This document shows, piece after piece, positions 9,565 to 18,383 of a stretch of DNA of 39,439 nt; within the stretch, counting starts at the first letter, position 1; each line of letters opens with the position of its first letter. Position numbers and translations under genes: made by a program. This DNA is from Marinobacter sp. AC-23 (GTDB lineage Bacteria > Pseudomonadota > Gammaproteobacteria > Pseudomonadales > Oleiphilaceae), in the NCBI RefSeq assembly GCF_001858325.1, contig NZ_MBPP01000029.1:1-39439 (forward strand), given 5' to 3'. The notes under the pieces are model-generated. The model did not search any database. It had not been told where the DNA came from and was given only the letters and a program-made list of their open reading frames with translations.

Positions 9565-9945
9565 TTATCCTTTTACCAGGCTAAAAGTGTAAATGCCCAG
9601 CGCGGTCATCAAAATGGAGCCAATTACATGGAGAAAAATGCCGGTTATTGCCATGGTCCATTTGCCATCCTGAATCGCTGCAAACATTTCCAGGGAAAAC
9701 GTCGAGAACGTTGTTAATGCACCACACAGCCCAGTGATCGCAAACAGGCGCCATTCTGGCGCAAGCGTGCTGGCTTGGCTGAAATAGCCTATCAACAAGC
9801 CAACCAACCACCCCCCGCTAAGGTTAGCTGCAAGCGTTCCAACTGGAATGGCATGGTAGCTGGTGTTCAGCCACAACCCCAGCAGCCAACGCAGGTTGGC
9901 GCCAATGACGGCGCCAACACTAACGGCAACGAACGATAACCACAC
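9565..9945 (-). CDS. crcB: Fluoride ion channel CrcB (Fluc)
   Basis: 126 aa with four hydrophobic segments, the size of bacterial Fluc proteins, which form dual-topology dimers and export fluoride. The signature GLCGALTTFSTFSLE is present in the third segment, with the conserved Asn in GTLAANLSGG in the second. The start is GTG at 9945, with AGAGG seven bases upstream; no in-frame ATG lies near the N-terminus. It follows fadE after 18 bases on the same strand, too little space for a fluoride riboswitch, so it is likely cotranscribed with fadE. Confidence 0.92.
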   Translation of the reverse strand: MWLSFVAVSVGAVIGANLRWLLGLWLNTSYHAIPVGTLAANLSGGWLVGLLIGYFSQASTLAPEWRLFAITGLCGALTTFSTFSLEMFAAIQDGKWTMAITGIFLHVIGSILMTALGIYTFSLVKG

Positions 9946-9963
9946 TAGCGGCCTCTCGCCGTA

Positions 9964-12414
9964 CTAGGCTGGGTTGTGATCAATTACGGTGTCCTTGTTA
10001 TGGGCAAACGCATCAAACGGGAAGTCATCCACAGTAAGCATTTCGAGAACGACCGCCTCGTACTCACGCATGAACTGAGCTTCTTCTTTGGTATAGATGC
10101 CCGCTTCCAGCGCCGCGTCAAAGCGCTCTTCCGGATGCAGTGCAGTCATCGGCAGTTCTTCTTTGGCGTACGCTTTGGTCGCTTTACGATAGAGCTGCTC
10201 GGCTTTGTCGTAGTTTTTCAGAAGATCATTGTAACGGGCCACGGGATTTTCCACCGAACCTTCACCCTCTGTAGTCCAGGTGCTGGCGAGCAGCTTGTGT
10301 CGAATGGGCGTATCGGTGGAAATGAACCGCGCAAGTTTGCGCGTTTGATCATCATGAGGATTACCCCAACGCCGACCTAAAGGCAGGGTGACCGCGCGCA
10401 ACACCACAGAGACTGCGCGATTAGGCAGGTTCTGGAGAAATTCGTCCAACGCATCTTCGGTGCGGTGCAGCAGCATACCGAGGCTGTACTGCATCACCTC
10501 TTTTTCGCCTTCCACCGGCTGGGTTTCATGCCAGTTTTTGAGCACCATGGAAGCCAGATACAGGTTGGATAGCATGTCACCAAGGCGCGCAGATATCAGC
10601 TCGCGCATCTTTAGCTCGCTGCCCAGCGTGGTCATGGCTGCATCGGAGCACAAACCAAAGGCCGCACTGAAGCGTGCGACAGCCTGAGCATATTTGCGGC
10701 TGGCACTATCAAACGGTACGTCTGCACGGCCAAGGCTGAGCGCTTGAGTGAAAGCGCGCGCAGCGTTGCCGAAGATCAGGCCGGCATGGCCAAAGAAGGC
10801 ATCGTCAAAAGCGTTGATATCGTCATTATCTTTGGCCGCCAGCTCTTTGAGCACGTAGGGGTGACAGCGAATAGCACCCTGGCCGAAGATCATCAGGCTA
10901 CGGGTCATAATATTAGCGCCTTCCACAGTAATAGATACCGCAGCGCCATTGTAGCCAATGCCCAGGTAATTACGGGGCCCAAGAGTCACGGTTTTACCGC
11001 CGTGAACATCCATTGCGTCCGTCAGGACCTCACGCTGAAATTCAGTCAGGTGATATTTCAGGATCGCCGAAGGCACGGCAGGTTTTTCGCCTTTATCGAT
11101 CATGTTGGCTGTGTGGTTGACAGCCGCCTGAGCGATGTAGGTTTTTGCAGCAATGCGGGCCAGGGGCTCCTGCACACCTTCCATATCTGCTACGGGGGTG
11201 TTGAACTGCCGGCGAATACGGGTGAAACCACCCGCAGTGCCCACTGCGTAGGCAGCTGAACCTGCAGCACCTGAGGGTAGCGTAATGCAGCGACCCACAG
11301 AGAGGCACTCAACCAACATGCGCCAACCTTGGCCAGCCATTTCCATGCCGCCAATAATGTAATCCAGCGGTATGAATACGTCCTTACCGATAATCGGACC
11401 ATTCAGGAACGGGCTGCCGATGGGGCAATGACGGCGGCCGATTTCCATGCCTTTGGTATCGCGGGGGATCAGCGCACAGGTAATGCCGTAATCTTTGGTA
11501 TCACCAAGCAGACCGTCCGGATCAAACATGCGGAACGCCAAGCCGACTACCGTGGCGATGGGTGCAAGTGTAATCCAGCGTTTTTCAAAGTTAAGCTTAA
11601 TGCCAACTACTTCTTTGCCGTCAATTTCCTGCTTACACACAATGCCCGCGTCTGGCAGTGAGGTGGCATCCGAACCCGCGCGGGGACCGGTAAGGCCAAA
11701 ACAAGGAATTTCCCGGCCGTCAGCCAGGCGCGGCAAATAATGATTCTTCTGCTCATCTGTGCCGTACTTCAACAGCAGCTCGCCAGGGCCAAGAGAGTTG
11801 GGTACGCCTACCGAGACCATCAGCATTTCATTGGCGGCAATTTTCTGCAGCACGGCTGTCTGGGCTTTGGCAGAGAAGCCAAGGCCGCCGTATTCTTTGG
11901 GGATAATCATCCCGAAGAACTTCTCCCTCTTGAGAAAGTCCCAAAGCTCTTTCGGAAGATCTGCACGCTCAACGGCAATATCCCAGGCATTGCATTGGGC
12001 GATGGCTTGAACGCACTGGTTATCTACGAAGGCCTGCTCTTCTTCACTCAGGCCTGTATGACGGTTGATCAGAAGGTTGTGCCAGTCTGGCCGGCCCGTA
12101 AACAATTCGCCGTCCCAACCTACGGTGCCCGCCTCAAGTGCTACTTTCTCTGTATCAGATACCTTTGGAGCGACTTTTTTGAACATGGCAAAAATGCGCG
12201 GTGTAAGCCAGCTCTGGCGCAAGGCTGGCAACCCGGCTGCAGCGGTAACAGCGGCACCGATAAAGAGAATTAGGGCAAGCCATCCTGATGCAAAGATCAT
12301 CGACAGTACGCCGACGACGATCATCACACCAATAGCGGGCTTGGCGCCGGATTCGCGTCGCATGACAACCAGCAAACTTACCAGTGCCACCAGAAACAGA
12401 ATAAAAGTCATCAT
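9964..12414 (-). CDS. fadE: Acyl-CoA dehydrogenase FadE
   Basis: 816 aa, matching the long gammaproteobacterial FadE (814 aa in E. coli) rather than the 380-residue common acyl-CoA dehydrogenases. The first 65 residues form two or three hydrophobic segments, consistent with membrane association. The dehydrogenase core follows with IIPKEYGGLGFS, CFGLTGPRAGSDA (flavin and substrate contacts) and FEKRWITLAPIA, and a long family-specific C-terminal region. It catalyses the first, FAD-dependent step of fatty acid beta-oxidation. Two ATG codons lie in tandem at 12414 and 12411; GAGAGAACCT is upstream. It lies 122 bases downstream of rapA on the same strand. Confidence 0.96.
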   Translation of the reverse strand: MMTFILFLVALVSLLVVMRRESGAKPAIGVMIVVGVLSMIFASGWLALILFIGAAVTAAAGLPALRQSWLTPRIFAMFKKVAPKVSDTEKVALEAGTVGWDGELFTGRPDWHNLLINRHTGLSEEEQAFVDNQCVQAIAQCNAWDIAVERADLPKELWDFLKREKFFGMIIPKEYGGLGFSAKAQTAVLQKIAANEMLMVSVGVPNSLGPGELLLKYGTDEQKNHYLPRLADGREIPCFGLTGPRAGSDATSLPDAGIVCKQEIDGKEVVGIKLNFEKRWITLAPIATVVGLAFRMFDPDGLLGDTKDYGITCALIPRDTKGMEIGRRHCPIGSPFLNGPIIGKDVFIPLDYIIGGMEMAGQGWRMLVECLSVGRCITLPSGAAGSAAYAVGTAGGFTRIRRQFNTPVADMEGVQEPLARIAAKTYIAQAAVNHTANMIDKGEKPAVPSAILKYHLTEFQREVLTDAMDVHGGKTVTLGPRNYLGIGYNGAAVSITVEGANIMTRSLMIFGQGAIRCHPYVLKELAAKDNDDINAFDDAFFGHAGLIFGNAARAFTQALSLGRADVPFDSASRKYAQAVARFSAAFGLCSDAAMTTLGSELKMRELISARLGDMLSNLYLASMVLKNWHETQPVEGEKEVMQYSLGMLLHRTEDALDEFLQNLPNRAVSVVLRAVTLPLGRRWGNPHDDQTRKLARFISTDTPIRHKLLASTWTTEGEGSVENPVARYNDLLKNYDKAEQLYRKATKAYAKEELPMTALHPEERFDAALEAGIYTKEEAQFMREYEAVVLEMLTVDDFPFDAFAHNKDTVIDHNPA

Positions 12415-12536
12415 AGGTTCTCTCTGTCTTCCATGGATAAAAACTATAAATCGTTACGTTGAAGATATCGTATCAGATGACCACTGACCAGCAGGCACGG
12501 CGGCACTCTGGGTGATAAACGCTCCAAAATGCGCCC

Positions 12537-15416
12537 TCATGAAGTGACAATGACCCGAATACCTTCCAGAGCCAGACTTGCATGCCCGATTGCTTCACGA
12601 GCAGCAATAAGCTGGTTACGGAAGAAATCAATTTCTTCTTCGCGAATGGCCGGATTCACTTTCTTCAGGGCTTCCAGCCTGCGTATCTCCGGCTCAAAGT
12701 TTGCCTCCAGCTGCGCCAACGCTTTTTGCTTCATAGGCTCCAGGTGTGGCGCGGATAGCCGCTCCACGTGATCCACCATGGTTTCCACCTGTGGTCGAAT
12801 CTGTGGCACAACCGCCTGGGCCGTGCGCCGGCGAATGTTAGAGCACAAGTCGTTCAAGCGATCATGAGGCAAAGCCGCTGAGAGCTCTTTGCCGTTCACG
12901 TCCACCAACAGCCGCAAGGGGGAAACGGGCAAATAGCGGGTCAATTGCAAAGCTTCCGGCGCCGGGCAGTGCACGGTCATTAAGGCCTCCATCAGCAACG
13001 TGCCCGCAGGCAACGCCTTCACCGACAAACTGGCCAGAGCCGCCTTGCCGAGCCCAGAGCTGGTTACCGAGTCCATGACACCGGTAACCATGGGGTGCTC
13101 CCAACTCATGAAGGCGATATCTTCACGCTCCAGCGCATGCTGGCGATCCCAGGTAACGGTTACACCGTCTTCAGGTAGCTCGGCTACGTGGCCGGCCTGA
13201 TATTGCTCACCCGGGCGCAGAATGTCTGCATGCTCAGAATGGTCTTCTATATCCACCCCGAGAATGTCGAAGGCTTCTATCATGTAGTCACGTACCTGAA
13301 CCGAGCCTTCTTCCTCTTCAATGCCAGCAATCAGTGTGTCGGCTATATCTGTGCGGCAGGAATTGAGCTCAATCAGTGCATCCCGGCCATTTTGCAGAAG
13401 CGTTTTCAACCGAGCAGTCTCAGCCGCGGAGGCCTCAACCAAACCATCCAGCACGGAAAGCTCGCCTTCAATAGCGCTCTTCCATTGCTCGCTGACTTTT
13501 TCCTGCACCGCCACGCCAACGGCACAGCTTTCAGCAAACGCATTCAGGCCTTCCTGGAACCAGCGATACTGAACCTCTTGAGCGGTGTTCTGAAGATAAG
13601 GTATGTGAATATCAATAGTTTCGGTCTGGCCAATTCGGTCCAGGCGCCCTATTCGCTGTTCCAGCAGGTCGGGGTTCGCGGGCAGATCAAACAGCACCAA
13701 ATGGTGAGCAAACTGAAAATTACGCCCTTCGCTGCCAATTTCCGAGCAAATCAATGCCTGGGCGCCCTGCTCGTCATCGGCAAAATAGGCGGCAGCTCGA
13801 TCACGCTCCACAAGGCTTAGATGCTCATGGAATGCCGCACTGCGAATACCCGCACGCAGTTGAAGGTAGTGCTCCAGAGCCATAGCCGTTTCAGCCATGG
13901 CGCAGATAACCACCACCTTGGCGGGGCGAAGGCTTGCCAGTTTTTTCTCCAGCCAGGCAACCCTCGGATCATCCGCCAGCCACTGCTCTTCAGACACCGA
14001 CTGCTCCGGGGCAAGTCCCGGGTAACCAAATTCCTGACCCAGGTACATGCCAGGGCACGCCAGAGGAACTGCACTGGCCCGACGCTCAGGAAAGCCTTGA
14101 ATAGCAGCGCGGGTATTTCGAAAAAGAACCCGCCCGGTACCGTGGCGATCAAGCAGCGCGTCAATAATGGACTGGCGTGGCGAATCGCCTTTCAGCAACT
14201 GTGGCAGCTCATCGCCCAGCCAAGCTTCCAGCGCCTTGCGGTCATCCTCGTGGATATCCGAACTCTCATCCTGCAGGCGCCGCACAACGGCGTTGATCGT
14301 TTCGTACTGTTGCTCTTCTTCCTGAAACGCCTGCAAATCATGAAAGCGCGCTGGGTCGAGCAAGCGAAGCCGAGCAAAATGGCTGGCCACGCCCACCTGT
14401 TCCGGCGTTGCCGTCAGCAACAGCAAACCTTCGCTTGCCGCAGAAAGCTCTTCTACTAACTGGTATTCAGGGCTAACGCTCTCGGGGCTCCAGGCCAAGT
14501 GATGGGCCTCATCCACAATCATCAGGTCCCAGCCAGCCTTCAGGGCATCCTTCTGGGCTCTTTTGCTGTTCACCAGGAAGTCGAGACTGCACAGCACCAG
14601 CTGGTCACTTTCAAACGGATTAGCGGCAGCTTCGTCACCAAAGATATGGCTCATCAAAGCATCGACATCGTCCTCGCTATCCTTAAGGGCGTCATAACGG
14701 CTTTGATCAACAATAGAGAAGCGTAAATTGAAGCGCCGGAGCATCTCCACAAGCCACTGATGAATCAGGGAATCGGGCACTACAATCAGGGCACGCCGAG
14801 CCCGGCCGGTCTGCAACTGATAATGCAGAATAAGGCCAGCTTCAATGGTTTTACCCAGTCCAACTTCATCTGCCAAAAGCACCCGCGGCGCATGGCGCTT
14901 TGCCACTTCGTGAGCAATATAGATCTGGTGCTGCAAATGCTGCGTGCGCGCGCCAATCAAGCCCCTTGCGGGTGAAGCCCGCAACCGGTCCATGTGCTGC
15001 AGTGTCGCGAAACGCAGGCGGAAGGCGCCGTTGCGATCAAACTGGCCAGCGAACAGGCGCTGATGAGGCGCCGAGAAATTTACGGAGCCGGCAAGCTTTA
15101 CCTCAGAAATCTGCTCAATGTTTTCATCAAGCTGTCCGCCGCCATCGGCCTCTGCGTGGTACAGCAGAACCCCACCGAGATCCCCTACCGCTCGCACCAG
15201 ATATTTGGCGCCTTCGAAGGTCTCAATCTCCTCACCAATCTGGTATACGATGCGAGACAGCGGCGCATTATCAATAGCGTAAGTGCGCTCTTCGTCAGCA
15301 GCAGGAAACCCCAGAGTAACTCGCCGGCCGGAGATTTCTGTCACTATGCCCAAACCAAGCGCTGTATCACTGTGGCTGACCCAGCGCTGACCAATAACAA
15401 ATTCCGATGCGTCCAA
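12537..15416 (-). CDS. rapA: RNA polymerase-associated ATPase RapA, TTG start
   Basis: 959 aa SWI2/SNF2 ATPase (968 in E. coli) that recycles RNA polymerase after transcription. The N-terminal Tudor-like region (FVIGQRWVSHSDTALGLG) is followed by Walker A DEVGLGKT at 183-190, with the Lys at the same place as E. coli K183-region, the VDEAHH box, and the helicase C motif SEIGSEGRNFQF with QRIGRLDRIGQ. The frame is open to 15503, but no ATG fits. I choose TTG at 15416 because GGAGG lies five to six bases upstream and the product then begins LDASEFVIGQRW, close to E. coli RapA. The longer version would overlap cysZ by 71 bases. Confidence 0.93.
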   Translation of the reverse strand: MDASEFVIGQRWVSHSDTALGLGIVTEISGRRVTLGFPAADEERTYAIDNAPLSRIVYQIGEEIETFEGAKYLVRAVGDLGGVLLYHAEADGGGQLDENIEQISEVKLAGSVNFSAPHQRLFAGQFDRNGAFRLRFATLQHMDRLRASPARGLIGARTQHLQHQIYIAHEVAKRHAPRVLLADEVGLGKTIEAGLILHYQLQTGRARRALIVVPDSLIHQWLVEMLRRFNLRFSIVDQSRYDALKDSEDDVDALMSHIFGDEAAANPFESDQLVLCSLDFLVNSKRAQKDALKAGWDLMIVDEAHHLAWSPESVSPEYQLVEELSAASEGLLLLTATPEQVGVASHFARLRLLDPARFHDLQAFQEEEQQYETINAVVRRLQDESSDIHEDDRKALEAWLGDELPQLLKGDSPRQSIIDALLDRHGTGRVLFRNTRAAIQGFPERRASAVPLACPGMYLGQEFGYPGLAPEQSVSEEQWLADDPRVAWLEKKLASLRPAKVVVICAMAETAMALEHYLQLRAGIRSAAFHEHLSLVERDRAAAYFADDEQGAQALICSEIGSEGRNFQFAHHLVLFDLPANPDLLEQRIGRLDRIGQTETIDIHIPYLQNTAQEVQYRWFQEGLNAFAESCAVGVAVQEKVSEQWKSAIEGELSVLDGLVEASAAETARLKTLLQNGRDALIELNSCRTDIADTLIAGIEEEEGSVQVRDYMIEAFDILGVDIEDHSEHADILRPGEQYQAGHVAELPEDGVTVTWDRQHALEREDIAFMSWEHPMVTGVMDSVTSSGLGKAALASLSVKALPAGTLLMEALMTVHCPAPEALQLTRYLPVSPLRLLVDVNGKELSAALPHDRLNDLCSNIRRRTAQAVVPQIRPQVETMVDHVERLSAPHLEPMKQKALAQLEANFEPEIRRLEALKKVNPAIREEEIDFFRNQLIAAREAIGHASLALEGIRVIVTS

Positions 15417-15432
15417 AAAACCTCCAGACTCT

Positions 15433-16182
15433 TTAATTTCGTGTTGCGCCGTTTTCACGTACCCAATAAGCGGTGGCGCCGCAGACGGCTGCAGGAACCA
15501 CAAAAAGATTCAAAATAGGCACCATGGCCGCCAAAGCCACTGGTAGCCCGAACCCCAGCGCAGACAGCCGGGTGTCAGCAAGCTGTTGGCGCAATGCCGG
15601 AAAGCTCACCTTGTGGTTGTCTGCGGAATAATCCACATACTGCAAAGCCATCATCCAACTGTTAAACAAAAACCAAAGCACTGCCGCAACCAGGTTGACC
15701 ACCGGGATCAAGCCAATAATAAACAAGCCTATCGCTCGCGGCAGGTAGTAAACGATTTTTTGAACTTCGCGCCAAAGTGCGCGGGGAGTGTCTTTTATGA
15801 TAGCTGCCCAACCGCCATCTGTGCTGACTTCCTGGCCGGTGAGATGTTTTTCAGTGAGCTCTGCCAGGTAGCCGTAAAACGGGGAACCAATAAGGTTGGC
15901 GACGATCACAAAGCCGTATGCCAGCATGAGCAGAATCACGGCTCCGTAGAGAATCCAGAAAAGCCAGTCCAGCGCCTGCAGCCACGCCCAATCGGGCAGC
16001 CATCCCATAGCGGTCGCAATTAAGGCACCGAAGATCTCACCCAGAAAATAGAACAGCAACCCGAAGAGCAATATGTTGATTATCAGCGGAATCACAACGA
16101 ACAGACGCAAGCCAGGCTGGCGTATCAGGCGAAAACCTTCACCCAGGTAGCCCAGTCCACGAAAAAAATTACCTCTGAGCAT
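15433..16182 (-). CDS. cysZ: CysZ/EI24-family membrane protein, sulfate transporter
   Basis: 249 aa with four or more hydrophobic segments (LFVVIPLIINILLFGLLF, LFWILYGAVILLMLAYGFVIVANL, AIGLFIIGLIPVVNLVAAVLWFLF, and one near the C-terminus). The N-terminal GLGYLGEGFRLIRQPGLRLFVVIP and the AxLIGSPFYGYLAE motif are typical of CysZ, which imports sulfate into the cytoplasm for cysteine synthesis. ATG at 16182 has GGAGG about ten bases upstream. The rapA ribosome site follows its stop by only a few bases, so the two may be cotranscribed. No cysteine genes are adjacent, so the assignment rests on the sequence. Confidence 0.88.
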   Translation of the reverse strand: MLRGNFFRGLGYLGEGFRLIRQPGLRLFVVIPLIINILLFGLLFYFLGEIFGALIATAMGWLPDWAWLQALDWLFWILYGAVILLMLAYGFVIVANLIGSPFYGYLAELTEKHLTGQEVSTDGGWAAIIKDTPRALWREVQKIVYYLPRAIGLFIIGLIPVVNLVAAVLWFLFNSWMMALQYVDYSADNHKVSFPALRQQLADTRLSALGFGLPVALAAMVPILNLFVVPAAVCGATAYWVRENGATRN

Positions 16183-16278
16183 TGCTGATTAGCCTCCGCT
16201 TCAATGACAATGACGGGGTGCAGAGCATATCATGTTGAAAACCTTCACACAGCCAGAGAACTCTGACGGATTGCACCA

Positions 16279-16683
16279 ATGGCCACACTGAAACACCAGT
16301 TACTAGCCTTGCTTCACTTTCAGCCACTGTGGCGTCTTGCCCTGCTGCTGTCTGTGATTGCCATTGGTTTTTTAGCAACCACCAGCAGCGACTACCCGAT
16401 TCCCTCGGCGCCGAGCGATAAAGTGAATCATCTGATTGCCTTTTTCGAGCTCACTATTGTTGCCCGGCTGGCCTGGCCGCAGCTCCGTTCTATCTGGTAT
16501 GCGCCGGCACTGCTGGGTTTCGGGCTATGTATTGAAGCAGTTCAGGCCAGCCTGCCTTACCGGGATTTTTCAATGGCAGACCTGGCTGCCGATGGGGCCG
16601 GAATACTCATCGGGGCCTTACCTTGGCCGGGCATACGCAAAACCAGCAAAAGAGACTTGAGAGATTCGCCCGAATCTGTGTGA
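16279..16683 (+). CDS. VanZ-like membrane protein
   Basis: 134 aa with three or four hydrophobic segments. It has the VanZ-family pattern: DKVNHLIAFFELT in the second segment, then an E-x-V-Q motif (LCIEAVQASLPYRDFSMADLAADGAGILIG) with the conserved R-x-x-S-x-x-D-x-x-A-D-x-x-G. Function of these small proteins in Gram-negatives is unknown; the name comes from the teicoplanin-resistance gene. ATG at 16279 has only a weak CGGA upstream. It is divergent from cysZ by 96 bases. Its stop codon overlaps a palindrome that may control the downstream small RNA. Confidence 0.75.
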   Translation: MATLKHQLLALLHFQPLWRLALLLSVIAIGFLATTSSDYPIPSAPSDKVNHLIAFFELTIVARLAWPQLRSIWYAPALLGFGLCIEAVQASLPYRDFSMADLAADGAGILIGALPWPGIRKTSKRDLRDSPESV

Positions 16684-16696
16684 GATATCTCGCACA
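16679..16696 (+). promoter_or_regulatory. GacA/UvrY-like 18-bp palindrome upstream of the small RNA
   Basis: TGTGAGATATCTCGCACA matches the E. coli UvrY site as I recall it (TGTGAGAGATCTCTTACA) at 15 of 18 positions, and the Pseudomonas GacA site TGTAAG-N6-CTTACA at 9 of 12. It overlaps the VanZ stop codon and lies about 180 bases before the predicted small-RNA start, a distal position like that upstream of E. coli csrB. A second TGTGAGATCT half-site begins 22 bases later, two helical turns on. Confidence 0.6.
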
Positions 16697-16721
16697 ACCT
16701 TGTGAGATCTTGTAGTGACTT

Positions 16722-16802
16722 TGCGTACGCAGCCGTTGCCTATCGCACCAAAAACACCCCTAACCTTATGATATGTATTGTTTGTAGCCACCACAGTGGC
16801 TA
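16722..16802. other. Untranslated spacer with two further dyads before the small RNA
   Basis: Between the GacA-like site and the small-RNA promoter lie TGCGTACGCA (16722-16731) and TAGCCAC-CACA-GTGGCTA (16785-16802). Neither is followed by a T-run, so they are not obvious terminators. They may be regulator sites; I see no gene in 16684-16853. Confidence 0.3.
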
Positions 16803-16853
16803 GACACATCGCGCAAACATGCAGAGTTCGCAGGTTTTCATGAGCCCAGTTGG

Positions 16854-16859
16854 TATAGT
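16854..16859 (+). promoter_or_regulatory. -10 element of the small RNA
   Basis: TATAGT lies seven bases before the first stem-loop, giving a start near 16866. No good -35 hexamer is present at 16-18 bases, as expected for an activator-dependent promoter. Confidence 0.6.
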
Positions 16860-16865
16860 GATCTT

Positions 16866-17093
16866 GTCAAGGATGACAGGGAAAAGGACGAAGCACTGGA
16901 TGCACCCCGGCAAGGAATGCAGGGAGAAGCAAGGACACTGGGATATTTAGCTTAAGGGATAACTATTCGGATCGCCGGCTCGGAAGCTGGCACCACGGAG
17001 TGGCAAAGGGATTCGCAACACGGCTGTTGCACTCAGCGCAAGGATGCGCCGACCTGTTCCGGTAAAGGGCAACCTCTAGGTTGCCCTTTTTTT
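16866..17093 (+). ncRNA. CsrB/RsmY/RsmZ-type CsrA-sequestering small RNA
   Basis: No coding frame occupies this gap. The segment has fourteen GGA motifs in its first 184 bases, against about three expected by chance. Several sit in the loops of perfect stems, the CsrA/RsmA binding form: TGTCA-AGGA-TGACA (from 16865), GCA-CTGGA-TGC (16895), CCGGCT-CGGA-AGCTGG (16975), CCAC-GGA-GTGG (16993) and GCGCA-AGGA-TGCGC (17036). It ends at a strong intrinsic terminator. A -10 box precedes it and a GacA/UvrY-like palindrome lies upstream. Such RNAs titrate CsrA and so relieve translational repression of biofilm, motility and carbon-storage genes, under BarA/GacS control. The 228-base length lies between RsmZ (about 120) and CsrB (about 370), so the precise Rfam family is open. 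Confidence 0.9.
17064..17093 (+). terminator. Intrinsic terminator of the small RNA
   Basis: AAAGGGCAACC, loop TCTA, GGTTGCCCTTT followed by further T residues (eight-base T-run with the stem end). An 11-bp perfect stem, very strong. Confidence 0.93.
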
Positions 17094-17188
17094 GTACGAA
17101 ATCCCCCCGTAAATTAACGATCCCGAAGCAGGAAAACCTCACTTCCGTTATACTGCCGCCTCATTCTCGCAAGCGACTGAGCCCTTAA

Positions 17189-18292
17189 ATGGCAAGCAGA
17201 CCCGATACCGACAACTACCTTTCTCTGTTCCTGAACAACACACCGTTAATGGATGTCCGGGCTCCGGTGGAGTTTGCTAAAGGCAGCTTTCCAGGCGCTG
17301 TAAACGCTCCCCTGATGAACGACGAAGAAAGGCACCGGGTTGGCATTTGTTACAAGGAAAAAGGCCAAGATGAGGCCATCCAACTTGGTCATCAACTGGT
17401 CTACGGTGATATTAAAGCCCAGCGTATGGAAGCTTGGAAGCGTTTTGCGACAAACCATCCGGAGGGCTACCTTTTCTGCTTCCGAGGCGGCTTACGATCC
17501 AAACTAACCCAACAATGGATAAAGGATGCAGGCATTGATTACCCTCTTGTCCAGGGTGGCTACAAAGCTTTGCGGCGGTTCCTTATCGACAGCCTTGACA
17601 CACTGATTGAGTCCAGCAATTTCCATATTATCAGTGGGCGCACGGGAACAGGTAAAACCCGCGTACTGCAGCAACTTCCAAACCCGGTAGATCTTGAAGG
17701 CCTGGCAAACCATAGGGGATCCAGCTTTGGGCGCCAAGTCACACCCCAGCCATCACAAATTGATTTTGAAAACCGCTTGGCTGTTGCCACGCTAAAAGCT
17801 CACCACTTAGTTGGCGGCCCTGTTTACCTGGAAGATGAAAGCCGTCTGGTTGGTCGTTGCGCCATGCCAGACACCCTGAAAGAACGAATGGCTCACGCTC
17901 CGCTACTCATCCTTGAACAAACGCTCGAAGACCGCACGCGCATCATCCGAGAAGACTACGTAGAGGGCATGTCTGCCGATTATATGCGCCGTGATGGCGA
18001 GGAAACCGGCTGGCTGAACTTCTGCGATTACCTTCTTGGGGCACTCGAGCGCATAAGCAAACGCTTGGGCGGCGAACGCCATGGCCAACTGCGCAGCCTT
18101 ATGGAGCAAGCGTTGACACAACAGGAAAGAACCGGCGATGTTCACACCCACAACGCCTGGATCCAGCCACTTCTTCAAAACTATTACGACCCCATGTATG
18201 ACTACCAGCTTAGCCAGAAACGGGGGCGGATACTTGTCCGCGGGGGTCCGGATGCTGTCATCGGGTGGGCCAACGACAGCACCTCTGCGTAA
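17189..18292 (+). CDS. mnmH: tRNA 2-selenouridine synthase MnmH (SelU)
   Basis: 367 aa. An N-terminal rhodanese domain carries the active Cys97 in FCFRGGLRS, the same position as in E. coli SelU. A P-loop domain follows with Walker A GRTGTGKT at 150-157. The enzyme converts 2-thiouridine at the wobble base of tRNA (Lys, Glu, Gln) to geranylthio- and then 2-selenouridine using selenophosphate. The selenophosphate synthetase gene selD, often adjacent, is not in this window. ATG at 17189 has a weak GACTGAG upstream; the small-RNA terminator ends 95 bases before it, so it needs its own promoter. Confidence 0.94.
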   Translation: MASRPDTDNYLSLFLNNTPLMDVRAPVEFAKGSFPGAVNAPLMNDEERHRVGICYKEKGQDEAIQLGHQLVYGDIKAQRMEAWKRFATNHPEGYLFCFRGGLRSKLTQQWIKDAGIDYPLVQGGYKALRRFLIDSLDTLIESSNFHIISGRTGTGKTRVLQQLPNPVDLEGLANHRGSSFGRQVTPQPSQIDFENRLAVATLKAHHLVGGPVYLEDESRLVGRCAMPDTLKERMAHAPLLILEQTLEDRTRIIREDYVEGMSADYMRRDGEETGWLNFCDYLLGALERISKRLGGERHGQLRSLMEQALTQQERTGDVHTHNAWIQPLLQNYYDPMYDYQLSQKRGRILVRGGPDAVIGWANDSTSA

Positions 18293-18377
18293 ACACGGGC
18301 GCTCCTGCGGCCACCCGATACGCCCAGGCGTTTTATTCGCTGTGTAACGCCCTAAATACACTCGGCCATTTACGATC

Positions 18378-18383
18378 TATACT
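18378..18383 (+). promoter_or_regulatory. Sigma-S-like -10 element of mscS
   Basis: TCTATACTAG contains the CTATACT core preferred by RpoS holoenzyme. The -35 region (TACACT at 17 bases) is poor, also typical of RpoS promoters. Start would be near 18390, about 38 bases before the mscS ATG. E. coli mscS is RpoS-dependent, which agrees. Confidence 0.45.

Noticed and set aside
9946..9963. Fluoride riboswitch before crcB
   Set aside because: Only 18 bases separate fadE and crcB, too few for the crcB RNA motif, and no matching structure is seen.
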